Position numbers and translations under genes: made by a program. DNA of 64,000 bases from NCBI GenBank assembly GCA_030141605.1, contig JAQGDQ010000060.1:609001-673000 (forward strand). Direction: 5' to 3'. Source of the stretch: Tubiluchus corallicola. Lineage: Eukaryota; Priapulida; Priapulimorpha; Priapulimorphida; Tubiluchidae. Below, in pieces: positions 1 through 26,679 of the stretch; the stretch's first letter is position 1, and the number at the start of each line of letters is the position of its first letter. The notes below the pieces were generated by a model. It worked only from the letters and a program-made list of their open reading frames with translations, did not search any database and was not told where the DNA came from.

Positions 1-3000
1 CATTCAAACAAACTCACTGCATACAAAAAGGAAGGAAAAAGAAAAGGAGAAGAAAGAAGAAAAGGAGAAGTTAAACAAGAAAGTTCCGAGAAAGAAATAC
101 CTTTTTGTCTGCTAAATTACTTAATACAAACATCCTAACAAACTTCATTAACTCCCTTTCGGTGCACAATATAAAAAATACTCCATCTATGTGTTACCTA
201 TGGAAGATGCACAATCTATAAAATCCTTTGAGATAGTTTCTCTCTCCAAATAAGGATTCTTGCTGAAGTGAAAAACCAGCCGCATCTTTTTGTTGTCCTC
301 TAGCCTCTTTACATCTATCTAAAATGAAAACGGTTGTGGTTGACTGACAAAAATCTCTGTACAAAAACAAGTATCAAAAATTTCCTACGAATTATATGCA
401 GACTACATAATCATAGACACTACAAAGACACTGAGCTTAAAAAAAATTCACTAAATGGAGTGCAAAAATTCGCTGCCCATCTTGGAACGTTTCGCTGTTT
501 GCTGGTTCATCTACTAATTATCTGAGAAGTTCAAACCATCCCCGTAGGTCAGCTTTAGCCGTTTCACACTCGAGTAGGGCTGTAATGATACACCTAAGTC
601 ACGATACAATACATATCGCGATACTAACCTCACGATACGATACGTATCACGATACACATTGAGTTAACGTTTACAGGCTTCAATTAAAAAAAAAACAGAT
701 TAAGGTGTTGGCATATTATATGCATATATTAGATTTTTCAAACAATTTTAAAATCTGTAAGTGCTAAAATAATTCAGCAAACTGTTTGATTTCAGTTTAT
801 ACTCTTGTATTATTTGCATTGTAAGCCACCGGAAATGCAAAACATTTCAATACTTTTTCATTTAAAATATGTTGGTGCATTTTCTAGTTCACATTTGCTG
901 CAAGCCATTTCAGAAACGTATAAGTAAAAACTTAATTAGTCTACTATGCACATTATTATAAACACATTGCGCTTTCAACGGCTTCGCTTCTGGCTGGCTT
1001 CTAGCAGCAGGTCTCATTATGTCAAGGTCAAGCTGCCTATATATACTGCGCTCACTACACTACTTGTTAGGTATCTACAACACATGCTACAGCTGTACCT
1101 GGAATTATTTAACACTGTTTTTATCAACAGACAGTCGAGCTTGTGCTAAATATCAGTGATTCACATTATTACGATACTGGTGCATTTTACGATACATGTA
1201 TCATTACAAAAGGTATCACGATACATTGTTACATCGAGTGCCAAATTTTTCAATATCCGCAACTTGCATTAACTAATATAGCAGAGTAGCACCATCTCAA
1301 ATGAGTTATCATGGCGTCAGTTAGTTATTCATTGTACTTACATGATCTAGGAACGTGATGCACTCCATATCGGCTTTGTCACCTACTGAAGATATTAACC
1401 GATGATTTGACAACTGATCGAGTAACATTAAGGAAAATATGTACAAATAAGAACAAAGAACAATACTGGAAACAAGAAAGATTCTCCATTTTGTCAAATG
1501 AGTACCTACATATCTTGTTAAGAACATTTTGAACAAGTTTGTATTTAGAATCGTGATAGCATAATGAAGTCTGGAAAACGGCTCTTCCAAATAAATGAAT
1601 AGATATAGAGAAAATGACATTCACAAAAATATAACTAAAAAAATCAATAAACTAAACGGATGAAATAAAAAAATGCTAAGAAATATTGGGTAGAAGTCTA
1701 CCCAGAAGTGAAAGTGCTGAAAATTTTTTAATGTATAACTATTTTCTTAACATGTTAGTATGTGAAGAAAATAACATGTTTGTTACCATTACTACGTACT
1801 ATTACTATACAAGACTTAGAAATGAGTCTCCTTATTTGGTAGCATTTGGAGCTTAAATTAAAAAAACATCGTGGAGATCTCATTGAAGTTTATAAAATAT
1901 AAATTAGAAAAGACATTTTGCCGGAAAAAATTTAGCTGTTGATGCTAAAACTAGAGGACATAGTTTAAAACTGTTTAAAGAGCGGTCATGTCTTGACATT
2001 GTAAATATTCATTTTCTGTGAGAGTAGTGAATGAATGGAATAATTTGCTTGTCATGATGATTCAAACACTAACCGTAGTAGAGTTTAGATCCTTAATCGA
2101 CAATTATTTTGCGGAAAAATATAGGATTTCTATGAGGTACATGCTTAACCTCTAATCATGACAGTGTAAGAGTTTTTGGCTTAGTAGCTAGCAAAATGAT
2201 TTAGACTTAAACAGATCAGAGCTCAAAAATGCACCCTGCAAAATCACCAAGCTTGCAGGACTTGTGATTAAATTTTCCATCTGTTCAACTTTGTTTATCC
2301 TTGCTTGAATTCATGTATAATTATCATAGGTTTTAATTATAGATTTCAGTTTGGCCTGTAGGTATTAGATTGCATGTCTTTAATATGTTTAGTTAAGAAG
2401 CCTAAAATGTGTTGTGTAAAGAAAGTTGTGGCTACATTTACCTGCTTGTTTTGATCTTGTCGACCATTCTGCCTCTTGTTAAATAACATGTGATTCAACA
2501 ATCATTACAGTACTGATGTCTAGCTCACCTGATGACTTTTTAGTCCATTTGCTACCTTATCTTGCTGACTTTATATTTACTTAATTAACACGTTTACTAC
2601 TCTATTTATGTTTACATATTTCTATAGATGTTTCTGAAATGCTACAGAGAAAAATAAACTTCATTTGATTTGAATTTGAGCACATTTTTCAAGATGTCAT
2701 TGCAGGCCTTATAAGTTTGTTAGTCACTCACAAGTGGTCACTGTATGAAAAGTGTGTAAGTTGCAAAATGCATTAGAATTGACGAAGCAAAAGGAAACAA
2801 AAGTGGACTTGAGTGTAGAAAATGCCTACCCAGTACAGTTACAGGCAATGTCTAAGTACATTACTTTGGATAAATATAAATTGATTAATGCTACATGGGT
2901 ATAGTCAGCTGTTACTGAATACAATATAGTTGTTGTCTTGCTGGCAGGTAGTCCACTTTTTATCCAAAATCCAGATCTGTGTATGAGAGCCAATCAGGCC

Positions 3001-3358
3001 GATCAGTTTTGTATTTTGTTCATTAATGGTGACTATCTTTGATTGTTGCACGGGTTACATACTATAAGGATACAGCTTTTGCCCAAAAATGAGGTATCTT
3101 TTTGATAACAAGGCTTCTCTTCTCTAAAAACGGTTTTCGTTGTTTGTCGAATTTCCGCTTTATAGAAGCAATTTCTTCTTTACATTTAATGTCTATTAAC
3201 TGCAGATCAGTTTGACAAGCCGCTATTTCATTGATTTCACTGCTAAATTTCTCTTTTTCACAGTTACCATTAACCGGTGACAACATCCTAAAACCACACT
3301 TTCTGTGCCTTTCGCCGAATTTAGGAATCTTTCTTGGAGGCTCTAGTACCAACGCCAT
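1..3358 (-). CDS. SET/TAF-I-like NAP-family histone chaperone, 3' end outside window
   Basis: Exons on the minus strand: 3358-3074, 1413-1342, 318-198 and 16-1 (continues off the window). All joins are phase-consistent with GT-AG borders. The first 95 codons give a basic N-terminus, a helix with alternating acidic and hydrophobic residues, and the block KRSLVIKKIPHFW, matching the SET block before the NAP fold. Exon 2 (24 codons) gives NHRLISSVGDKAD and TFLDH. Exon 3 carries KNPYLERETISKDF, the equivalent of the SET NPYFENKVLSKEF motif. Known family role: histone binding and chromatin remodelling in the nucleus. The start at 3358 is chosen because the in-frame sequence upstream is hydrophobic and unlike SET. 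The protein is quite divergent, so it could be a lineage-specific paralogue. The acidic tail would lie outside the window. Introns 1 and 2 are about 1.7 and 1.0 kb; the second holds a hAT-type MITE. Confidence 0.82.
575..1231. mobile_element. hAT-like MITE with GATAC-rich terminal repeats
   Basis: The left end begins TAGGGCTGTAATGATAC and is followed by repeats of the type CACGATACGATACGTATC. The right end carries GTATCATTAC, GTATCACGATAC and ATTGTTACA, which are inverted relative to the left end. The interior has no coding capacity. The right terminus is damaged, and only a short TCGAG match remains of a possible target duplication (CACTCGAG on the left). It lies in an intron of the SET-like gene. 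Confidence 0.55.
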
Positions 3359-3780
3359 TCTGGGGTCTTTATTTAAAAAGAATATCGCTCTGAGATAACG
3401 ACGGTCTTCAGATACGATAGCAGCTGGCCAATTACACAAATGTTTGATAAAGGAAAGAAACAAATAAGGTAACAAGGACACAATTTGAATTAGAAGTCAA
3501 AATCATAATCAAACTCAATCAAATCACTCATTCCGTAAAGAAGCCCAAATTTAGTCAATTTGGAAATTCCGGATTATGAAACAAACCGGAAAGCATCTTC
3601 TGGAAATTTACGCTTGTTTCTACGACTTGTCTTCACGACTTAGAATTACACAAAGGAAAGTAACCATTTCAAGAGGGTACAAACATAAAAACCAATAACA
3701 AAGAATAACCTATAACATCAAACTATTGTGGAATTAATAAATAACCTATCATGACCTCGATATTTTAATGTGTAACCCCA

Positions 3781-4175
3781 TGGGGGAGGGGGGGAGTAGG
3801 AGGAGGAGGAACGAACATTCGAATTCGATTTGAAGCTAAAACTGCAGATACTAATAATTCAGCACTTCAACCACATACGTTCTTTATCATTAAAACATTT
3901 GAAACTTCATGAAATTAGTGTAATTTAGCTATGATTTCTGTGCACAGTTTTTAAACAAATTATTAGTAGTTTTACTCCAGAACAAAATCTTTTAATATGC
4001 ATGATCTTTGTAAGACTAATTTTCGTTGGTGGTTCGAAAACTTGTTCCAAAATCTTCAAATCTCAATCCGAATTCGATTAGAATTCGAAATACTGAAGCT
4101 CGGTTCGATTTGAATTCAAAAGTGACAAATTCGATTCGAATTGAATTCACTTTCTGGTAGAGAATGCTTAGCCGT
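3781..4175. mobile_element. hAT-type MITE, degraded copy of the family at 55149
   Basis: The interior matches the element at 55149-55555 along its length: both share the stretch containing AATTCAGCACTTCAA, the block around ATTTAGCT.TGATTTCTG, and the TTCGAATTCGA-rich arms. The right end TTTCTGGTAGAGAATGCT is shared as well. The flanks TAACCCCA (left) and AAACCCCA (right) look like a near-perfect 8-bp target duplication. The terminal repeats themselves have decayed. Confidence 0.65.
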
Positions 4176-4609
4176 AAACCCCACGCATCTTTTACACTTA
4201 CAGTCTGCAGTGACTGTAATTGCTTATAGCTGACACAAGATGATTAGGTGTACAAATTAAGGACATTTCTGATAAACTTTTAAAAGCCAACGTCCCAATT
4301 AATTCAGCATTTAATCTATTATTTAATTATCAGAAGTGGGTTTTGCAGTATTAATTATATTAAAATGTATATTTTTATTGTATTAGAAAATGGAAGAGTA
4401 TTTGATATGGAGAATCATCCTGTCTTGTTGTTGTCTTTAGTGTTGATATTTCACTAATTATAATGTTTTGTAAAACAACAATCTCTTCCGTTCTGAACTA
4501 GCATAATGTGGCTTTTTTCATATGTTTGCTAACTGGCTTAAGATTGAGAAAGACCACGAAAATGTATTAAGCTCGTTGGTAGGTATAAATAGCATCTGAC
4601 TAATTACCA

Positions 4610-5400
4610 TACTGTTCTGTGTAATAAAATGTTACTGAAGATGCTAAAGAAAATTATGGCTGGTACATCATCCTCTACATGAAGAATTTAAATTTCTCTC
4701 ACACGAAGCAAGATTAAATTTACCCTTTCAAGAATTTTCACTTTAAATTCTCAGTTGTGAAAAGCAGCCATTTCAATAAAAACATTCAATGGTAGCTAAA
4801 ACTCTAAACAATTTTTAATTTTTTAAGCTTTATTTAAATTGTACCATTTAGATTTATTTTATGTATTATTATATATATAGATTATTTGTTTGTAAAATTG
4901 AATTTATTTTACAGTTGAAAATCTATTGCTCTAATTGCTTTTCACTAATCTGAGCAAAGTTGAAACAACAAATTTCATATATCTCATGTGTACTATATAT
5001 CGCCAATAAAGATGTCCATGTATATATTTATGTTTGTAGATAATCTAGCATTATGTCATAACCTGCGCATGCGCAAGTACTCCGGTCACTGCATTTTTGA
5101 GAGTGAAAAAAGGTTGTTACAAAATTATAGCTAACTTACCGGCTAGCAGCCCATTCAGTAGTGATAAAACAACACAGCAAGATAAAACAACTTCTAAACA
5201 CCACATATCTACAGTAGTTTAGCTTTGATACATGTAAAGCTTTTATATGTGAAGTTGAAGACATTCCACGTGTCTGGAATACCGACCATAAACAGTGAAA
5301 ACTAATGTGGTTGCTGTTCAGGTTACATGCTGGCATTTTGTCATGTAAATCACATGGGGTAAACGAAGTTAGGTGCAATGACACATTTTGCCCAGGGCCT
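4610..5400. repeat. Dispersed repeat family B, copy 1
   Basis: This segment is nearly identical, in the same orientation, to 21337-22170. Landmarks are ATGCTAAAG.(A/G)AATTATGGCTGG, CCTGCGCATGCGCAAG and CTTACCGGCTAGCAGCCC. On the minus strand it keeps an open frame of about 82 codons that ends exactly at a GTAAGT splice-donor-like sequence in both copies. Its class is unknown and I saw no clear terminal repeats. Confidence 0.7.
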
Positions 5401-6362
5401 ATTTCGGGGGCTTATTTTTGCTAGCATCACTCGCCGATGTATTAGCAAACTTGTGACAGTGATGAAGAACATTGAGAAAAAAGAGGAAGAGAAGCAGAAA
5501 AGGAGAAAAAAATAAAAGCAAAATTTCTGATACGCAAAACATTGTTGTGTTGTTACAGAATAAACTTCTATTATGTACTGTAACTGTAATTTTTTCTGAA
5601 AGTATTAGTGTCGATGTCATTGTCGTCATCATCATCGTCATCAGTATCACCACCGTCATCATCTCTACACTTGAATTGGCACTTTGTGATTCTATAAAAA
5701 ACAATGCACATTCAAGCATAAATACATGAGCAAATATTGTCTAATTTTTATGCATTATGCACATCACACAAGCATCCACACATACAGTTTTTGCAAATTT
5801 TTGGCCCTCCTTCACTGTATCAGTACAATTTGAAAGTTGTATAATGTACAAAATTTTTTGTAAAACATGTATGAGCATTGCTGTCAAATGGTGTCATTTG
5901 ATGTCATTTGAGAAACCATTACCAGTATTTAAAACATGGCAACTAAGAACATATGTACATTTACGCAAAATGGATTTAGAAAGGCTAATATCATTTTCTA
6001 CGCAGATTGCAGAAGATCGCGTACCATATGTATAATTGAAGAATTTTACCATAGCTCTGTAGTGCCCAGATTTCAGGTCATTAAAGATATACAAGTTATA
6101 TTTCACAGAAAAAACGTAATGCCCATTATAGCCTCATAGATCAAAATATTTATTTAGTAGATTTTGCCTTAGCAGACTTCATCAGCCGAATGTAGTAGAT
6201 AAAATAACAGTATGTATCAAAGAAAGAAAATTGTGTCTAAACATCACTGGTTTGAAGTACAATAAGTTAAAGAAAGAGTATAATTGACTGCATAAGAAGT
6301 TTTACCAGCACATGCTATTCAGGTATGTCAATTTTTCTTTTTGTCAATCTTCTTTAATTAAT

Positions 6363-6368
6363 TTTATT
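6363..6368 (-). terminator. Candidate polyadenylation signal of the TTLL gene
   Basis: AATAAA on the minus strand about 50 bases after the TTLL stop codon at 6416. A second candidate lies near 6374. Position fits a short 3' UTR, but there is no transcript evidence. Confidence 0.4.
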
Positions 6369-6415
6369 CAATTTTATTAAAATAAAAACAGAATGTTTTT
6401 ATAATTCTATTATTG

Positions 6416-21041
<14,626 letters not shown>

Positions 21042-21336
21042 CTGAAATGCAGGTTAATTTATAATCTTTAACCAATTCCTTTATTATATTATTCTAAGTT
21101 TAAGTGAAGACTGTAAAATAAAGCCAAAACACTGAGTGACTTGTTTGCTTTAAAGCCTTATTATTATTATTATAACAAAAATAATAATTATTATTAATGT
21201 TGTTGTTGTTGTTAAAGCCCTCTTTTTATTGCAAAGTAATTTTATAATTCTTAAAGCTAAACAGGACCCAATCTTAAACTGCAGATCAAAACAATCTGGT
21301 TTTTACAATATTGAAAGAAAACAAAGTATTTACTAT

Positions 21337-22170
21337 ACTGTTCTGTGTAATAAAATGTTACTGAAGATGCTAAAGAGAATTATGGCTGGCACTTTCATCC
21401 TCTACATGAAGAATTTAAGTTTCTCTCACACGAAGTAAGATTAAATTTACCCTCTCAAGAATTTTCACTTTAAACTCTCAGTTGTGAAAGCAGCCATTTC
21501 AATCAAAACATTCAATGGTAGCTGAAACTCTAAACAATTTTTAATTTTTTTAAGCTTTTTTTAAATTGTGCCATTTAGATTTATTTTATGTATTATTATA
21601 TATATAGATTATTTGTATGTAAAGTTGAATTTATTTTATAGTTGAAAATTTGTTGATCTAATTGCTTTTCACTAATCTGAGCAAAGTTGAAACAACAAAT
21701 TTCATATCTCTCATGTACAAATTTCATATATCTCATGTACGAATTTGATATATCTCATGTGTACGTTATATCACCAATAAAAATGTCTATGTCTATATCT
21801 ATGTTTATGAATAATTTAGTATTATGTCATAACCTGCGCATGCGCAAGTACTCCGGTCACTGCATTTTTGAGAGTGAAAAAAGGTTGTTACAAAATTATA
21901 GCTAACTTACCGGCTAGCAGCCCATTCAGTAGTGATAAAACAACACAGCAAGATAAAACTTCTAAACACCACATATCTACAGTAGTTTAGCTTTGATACA
22001 TGTAAAGCTTTTATATGTGAAGTTGAAGACATTCCACGTGTCTGGAATACCGACCATAAACAGTGAAAACTAATGTGGTTGCTGTTCAGGTTACTTGCTT
22101 TCATTTTGTCACTTTTGTCACACGGGGTAAACGAACTCAGGTGGGATGACACATTTTGCCTGGCAACCTT
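21337..22170. repeat. Dispersed repeat family B, copy 2
   Basis: Nearly identical to 4610-5400 in the same orientation, with a few point changes and short indels (for example GATAAAACTTC against GATAAAACAACTTC). The two copies flank the recognised exons of the TTLL gene. The minus-strand open frame of about 81 codons ending in a GTAAGT donor-like site is kept. Confidence 0.7.
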
Positions 22171-22433
22171 TTAACCTGTTATGTCTTCTAAGTTGCTACT
22201 GATCTTGTTCACTGTTCCATTGTAAAGAGTGTAGGTAGACTGTATATGTAACTGTAATCACTAATCAATTAATTAACCATTACGTGATTTGTTGACTACA
22301 GAATTAACTACTATGTAAATTATGTATGAATTTCTGCATAATGGTATTGTACGTATAAAAAGGTGATAATGACAATAATAGTAGAAATAGTAATAGTATA
22401 GAAATAGTAATAGAAATAGTAAAAATAATAGTG

Positions 22434-23293
22434 TTATGGGCAAATTGCCCATACAATTTGTTTTTTCTTTTTCCCGCACGAGGGACCCAAAAACTGAAGC
22501 GGACGGGTGGGAATTGCTGGCAGAGTTATCTGGTTTTTTGTGGATAATGCAATGTGTTGTAATGTCGATAGTGCAATTTTGATGTAAGGAATTGGTTTTA
22601 TGCTTCAGCCATAAACGGTGTGCGCTCTTTGGCCGCACGAAGTGAGTGTTTTTTGTATATTTAATACATAGCAATTTTCTGTGTAATTTTTTTGTTCAAC
22701 TTCTGTGTTTTTTGTTCAAATTGCATTGCTGCAGATTTTATGTATTGTTTTGTTTTTCAAAGACTCCAGTGAACACATTAGGAAAGGAACTCTCGTGTTT
22801 GGCTGTATTAACATTTATTCTTTCGGCTGAAATGGACCGTGCATGCTGTTGGGTGTATGGAGCATAAACTGAAAGCGAGGAGCCATTTTTACTACCTTGA
22901 CACGGACGAACTAGTTTCATACATCACAGGAAGCCAGGCTGTACAAGCAATCAACTTACCTGTTTTACCCGTCTGAAGAACTTGGCTGCAGGGTGAATTA
23001 TGGAAAGTCAACCAGCTGTATGAAGTTACAGGTTTCTATCAACTAAATACACGTTTGAAGAAAACTTTTTGATGTAATCTGTATTGATACTTCATTGCAA
23101 TATTTCAATATTGAGAGAGAAAAATTGATCTAGCCTGTATACATGCTAAAAGACAGAGCTATGTTACAATTTGATGGTATAGTCTTTACAGTATTGGGTT
23201 TTTGGATATTATGCCAAGTTGCCATTACATTGTTGAATAGGTGTTGCATTGTTTAACATTGTTCTTGTTATAGTTTGTGCTAATGCTTTTATA
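22434..23293 (+). other. Leader region of the BEL/Pao element, possible 5' LTR
   Basis: TGTTATGGGCAAATTGCCCA at 22434 starts with TG and contains a short palindrome, as some BEL LTRs do. It precedes the gag start by 860 bases. With no 3' LTR in the window the LTR boundaries cannot be checked, so the call rests on position only. No separate gene is visible here. Confidence 0.25.
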
Positions 23294-24610
23294 ATGTCTG
23301 ATATAGAAAATTACACTGTTGAGCAGTTGAGAAAAAACTTGAAAGAGAGAGGGTTAAAGGTATCTGGGTCAAAAACCGAACTTATTGATAGATTAAAGGA
23401 GAGCATTACTAGGTTTTTACCTATTGAGCCCGGCCCTTCGGCCATCCATGAAGAAGATGCGCATAAGAGACAAACTTTAATGTCTAAATCTAATAAAGGA
23501 TCATCCAAAGCATCAGCTATTTCTTCTGTATTATCAAAAAGGGTAGCAGCAGAAGCTAGAAAAGCTGCTTTGCTGGTAGAAAGGAATGCCTTAGTGCAAA
23601 AGCAAGAGCTTGAACAAAAACAAAAAGAAATGGAACTGCAACAACAACGATTAAAGCAGCAACAAGAGCGCGTAGATCTGGAGACGAGACTCAAAGTAGC
23701 AAATGCCGAAGCTGCAGTGTACTCTAATTATGAAGCGAGTGAGCGCTCAATTTCCGAAGCAAGCTCTGAAAATAAAATAAGACGAGCCACTTCATGGGTA
23801 AAGGCACAGCAGACAAAGGATAAATTGGAAACCCCAAATGAAGCTCATGTAACCCTTGCAACTAATGACTTTTATGCTCAAAGCGCTATGGTCTTAGCTC
23901 ATTCTTTGCGAAAAACAAATACTAGGCATAGCATAGTTGTCATGGTAACAGCGCAGCTCTCGTCGAAGATTATGATACAAATGCAGACAATTTTTGATGA
24001 CGTTGAGCTTGTTGAAGAACAAATCTGCGACGGTTTAGAGGCGCTATATGCAGGACGTCCCGAGGTGAGAGCAACATACACCAAGCTTCATTGTTGGACT
24101 TTGACACGTTACTCTAAATGCATTTTCATGGATGCAGACACGATTGTCCTGCGAAATATTGATGACTTGTTTGAAAAAGAAGAACTTTCGGCGTCTCCTG
24201 ATATTGGTTGGCCTGACCATTTCAGCAGTGGTGTCATGGTCATCAGACCAAGTCTTGACACTTATAACAGTCTCTTAACCTTTGCCAGAACATTCCCAAG
24301 CTTTGATGGAGGAGATCAGGGCTTGTTGAACAGCTTTTTTAAAGACTGGAATCGTCTCCCCTTTAGGCCTTTACTTATAATGTTTCGGCATCTACGTGCT
24401 GCACATATCTACCTGCATTTGAAGCTTGTAGGGATGAAATAAAAGTTGTACATTTCCTTGGGAAAGAGAAGCCTTGGCAACACCATTAGAACAAGTTAAG
24501 AGATGTCATTACGCCACCATTTGGCGAGCCATTAAAGTATAATGCAGAGCATTTACGTTTATGGTGGAAATATTTCAATGAAATACAGACCACAAGCCAG
24601 CCTAATATTA
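23294..24610 (+). pseudogene. BEL gag N-terminus: SAP domain, coiled coil and fused glycogenin (GT8) domain
   Basis: From ATG 23294 a 382-codon frame runs to 24442. Residues 4-36 form a SAP domain (TVEQLRKNLKERGLKVSGSK). About 60-145 is a K/E/Q-rich coiled coil. From about 23840 the sequence is clearly glycogenin: TLATND, TKLHCW, the DxD metal site in FMDADT (24125-24142), NIDDLF, GWPD, FSSGV and SFDGGDQG. A frameshift near 24365 moves the rest into another frame, where TYLPAF (the region of the self-glucosylated tyrosine in glycogenin), VVHFLGKEKPW and, after a TAG at 24487, LRLWWKYF continue the glycogenin fold. That second frame then runs unbroken into the downstream gag, so the domain was once translated as part of gag. 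Glycogenin primes glycogen synthesis; its role in a retroelement is unknown. No introns, poly(A) tract or target duplications are seen at the joints. Confidence 0.9.
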
Positions 24611-25527
24611 ATGAAAGCGAAACACATTTCTTTCAGCAGCCACGTGTACAAGATCAGCATTTTGGCAACCAACCAATTCAGTGTCAGCAACCTTATAGGC
24701 AACCAGGTAACCAAGCAACCATCTATGCATCTAACCCATGCAATCAACCTTTACAGCTTGAATATACCCCTGCAATGAATACAGGTATGCCTACCTATGG
24801 CGCCTTTAGCGGTTTTCCATTGCCTAGCATCCAACTCGAAACATTTGACGGTTCAGAACTCCAGTATGCTAGATTCATTAGACGTTTTGAATCAACTGTA
24901 GAGAATAACACGACAGATAGTGTTGCGAGACCTTCCCTTCTCCTGCAATTTTGTAGCGAAAAAGTGCGAAAATATATCGACTGTTGCATGAATATGCGCC
25001 CAGATATTGGTTACATGCGTGCCAAACAAATGCTGAAGGAGAGGTATGGTGATGAATTTTCCATTACGCAGGCCTGGTTGAAAGAAATATCAAGCTTCAA
25101 ATATATAAAAGCGTCCGAACCAGAGCTGCTTCGTGATTACGCTGATACTTTAAGAAGTTGCTCAGAAGCTTTATCTGCAGTTGGACACATATCTGAGGTA
25201 AACACGCAAGGAAACCTATCCCAGATTGTTGACAAATTACCGCCTGGAATTCATGCGTCATGGAGAAAGGAAGTCTATAAAATACGAACTTCAGGCAGAG
25301 ATCCCAGGATTGAAGATGTTGTGAGTTTCATTGAACTTCAGGCAAAAATAGAGAACAACCCAACGTATCGCAAGAAGCCTGTAGATAGAAAAGAAAGCAA
25401 GGAAAGCACAAAGCCCAAGTTTGGGAATGCCAAGACCTTTGCTAACACAAACACACAACAACCGCAAGCTGCAGATGATCCTAAGAGCAATGACAAGAGC
25501 TTAAGGATCCTAAGAGGTTTCAAATTT
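24611..25527 (+). pseudogene. BEL gag, Q/N-rich linker and DUF1759-type region
   Basis: A frame continuous with the glycogenin tail. A linker rich in Q, N and P (about 24611-24775) leads to LPSIQLETFDGSELQYARF, the typical start of the BEL/Pao gag core. The region then runs through RYGDEFSITQAW and ends in a K/S/T-rich stretch. A single-base shift near 25500 separates it from the zinc-knuckle frame. Expected role: particle assembly. Confidence 0.85.
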
Positions 25528-26662
25528 TAAAATGCATTTCCTGCTCAGGAGAACATCTACTAATTAAATGTCCTGCTTTCAAGAAGTTATCTGTTCAAGA
25601 ACGTCGCGAGTTTGTTACTCAAAATAAGCTTTGCTTCAACTGCTTAAAGCGCAACCACATCAGCAGAGATTGCAGATCTGAGAAAAGATGTAAGGTTTGC
25701 CATAAAGGGCACTCCAATTTTTTGCACCTGAAGAGGGAAGATACAGCAAGCGCCATACCAAACAGAGATGTTACACAGATTAAAGAAGCATATGGAAAGC
25801 GTAACCAATCTCCCAGAGTTGAGAACAACGCAAAGAAAGATAGAGATGCATCACCAAAGCCAAACTCTCACAGTGCATATGTAAAGCAACAAAAGCCAAA
25901 TGCAAGAACAGCTTTGCCTATACTACCAGTTCAAGTAAAGGTACCAGGCGGTGTACCAACTATGACTCTAGCTTTACTGGCCAATGGTTCAATTAATACA
26001 TTTTGTTCAGAGCCATTGCGTCTAAGACTAGGTACTCGGGGAAGGAGGATGTTTTACGTCTAACAACTCTGGAAAGGAAGATGAGTGAAAATAAGACTAC
26101 TGTTGTCAAGCTCAAAGTCTCGCATATTGACAATCAAGATTTCATGGATCTGCTATTCGTCTTCACCAGACCTTCCTTGATGTTCGATATGGAGAATATG
26201 CCAACGCAAGACCATCTAAAAGAATGGCTGCACCTTCAAGGGCTTGATTTCCATTGCCTAGATGGCAATTGCAGCAACTTAGATGTAGGTCTTTTAATTG
26301 GTCAAGACATACCTGAAGCACTCATGTCACTGGAGATTAAGACAGGTCCAAAATATGCACCTTGGGCGACACGTGCTAAACTTGGATGGACTTTGAATGG
26401 TCCGCTATGTTCAGGAGAAACTAAGATTGCCTTAAGTCATTATGCTCATGTGGAAGGGCTGCAGGAAGTGATTCAAAAATTTTGGCAGTTGGAAGAATGT
26501 CAAAATGAAACTGTCGGCATGTCTGTAGAGGATGCGAAAGCTATTAAAATTTGGAAAACTTCAGCTGTTGTAACTCCAGATGGGCATTACCAGATAAGAA
26601 TACCATTCAGAGACAAAAATCCTCAACTAGGGATAGTAAAGTCGTTGCTCTGTCCCGATTAA
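25528..26662 (+). pseudogene. BEL zinc knuckles and Pao-type protease region
   Basis: CISCSGEHLLIKC and CFNCLKRNHISRDC are CCHC knuckles (C-x2-C-x3/4-H-x4-C). CKVCHKGHSNFLH is a third motif ending in H. The protease follows: VPTMTLALLANGSINTFC. In relatives the equivalent motif is ALLDSGS, so the catalytic aspartate appears lost. A frameshift near 26030 leads to the conserved Pao block with DVGLLIGQD and TKLGW-like ARAKLGWTLNGP. Decay is clear. Confidence 0.85.
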
Positions 26663-26679
26663 CTTAGCAAAAAGATTCA

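Larger units (their letters stand above)
3359..6415. other. Intergenic stretch between the SET-like and TTLL genes
   Basis: No coding sequence could be supported here. The stretch holds a MITE copy (3781-4175), a dispersed repeat (about 4610-5400) and AT-rich unique sequence. Both flanking genes are on the minus strand, so the SET-like promoter and the TTLL 3' end should lie within it. Confidence 0.6.
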
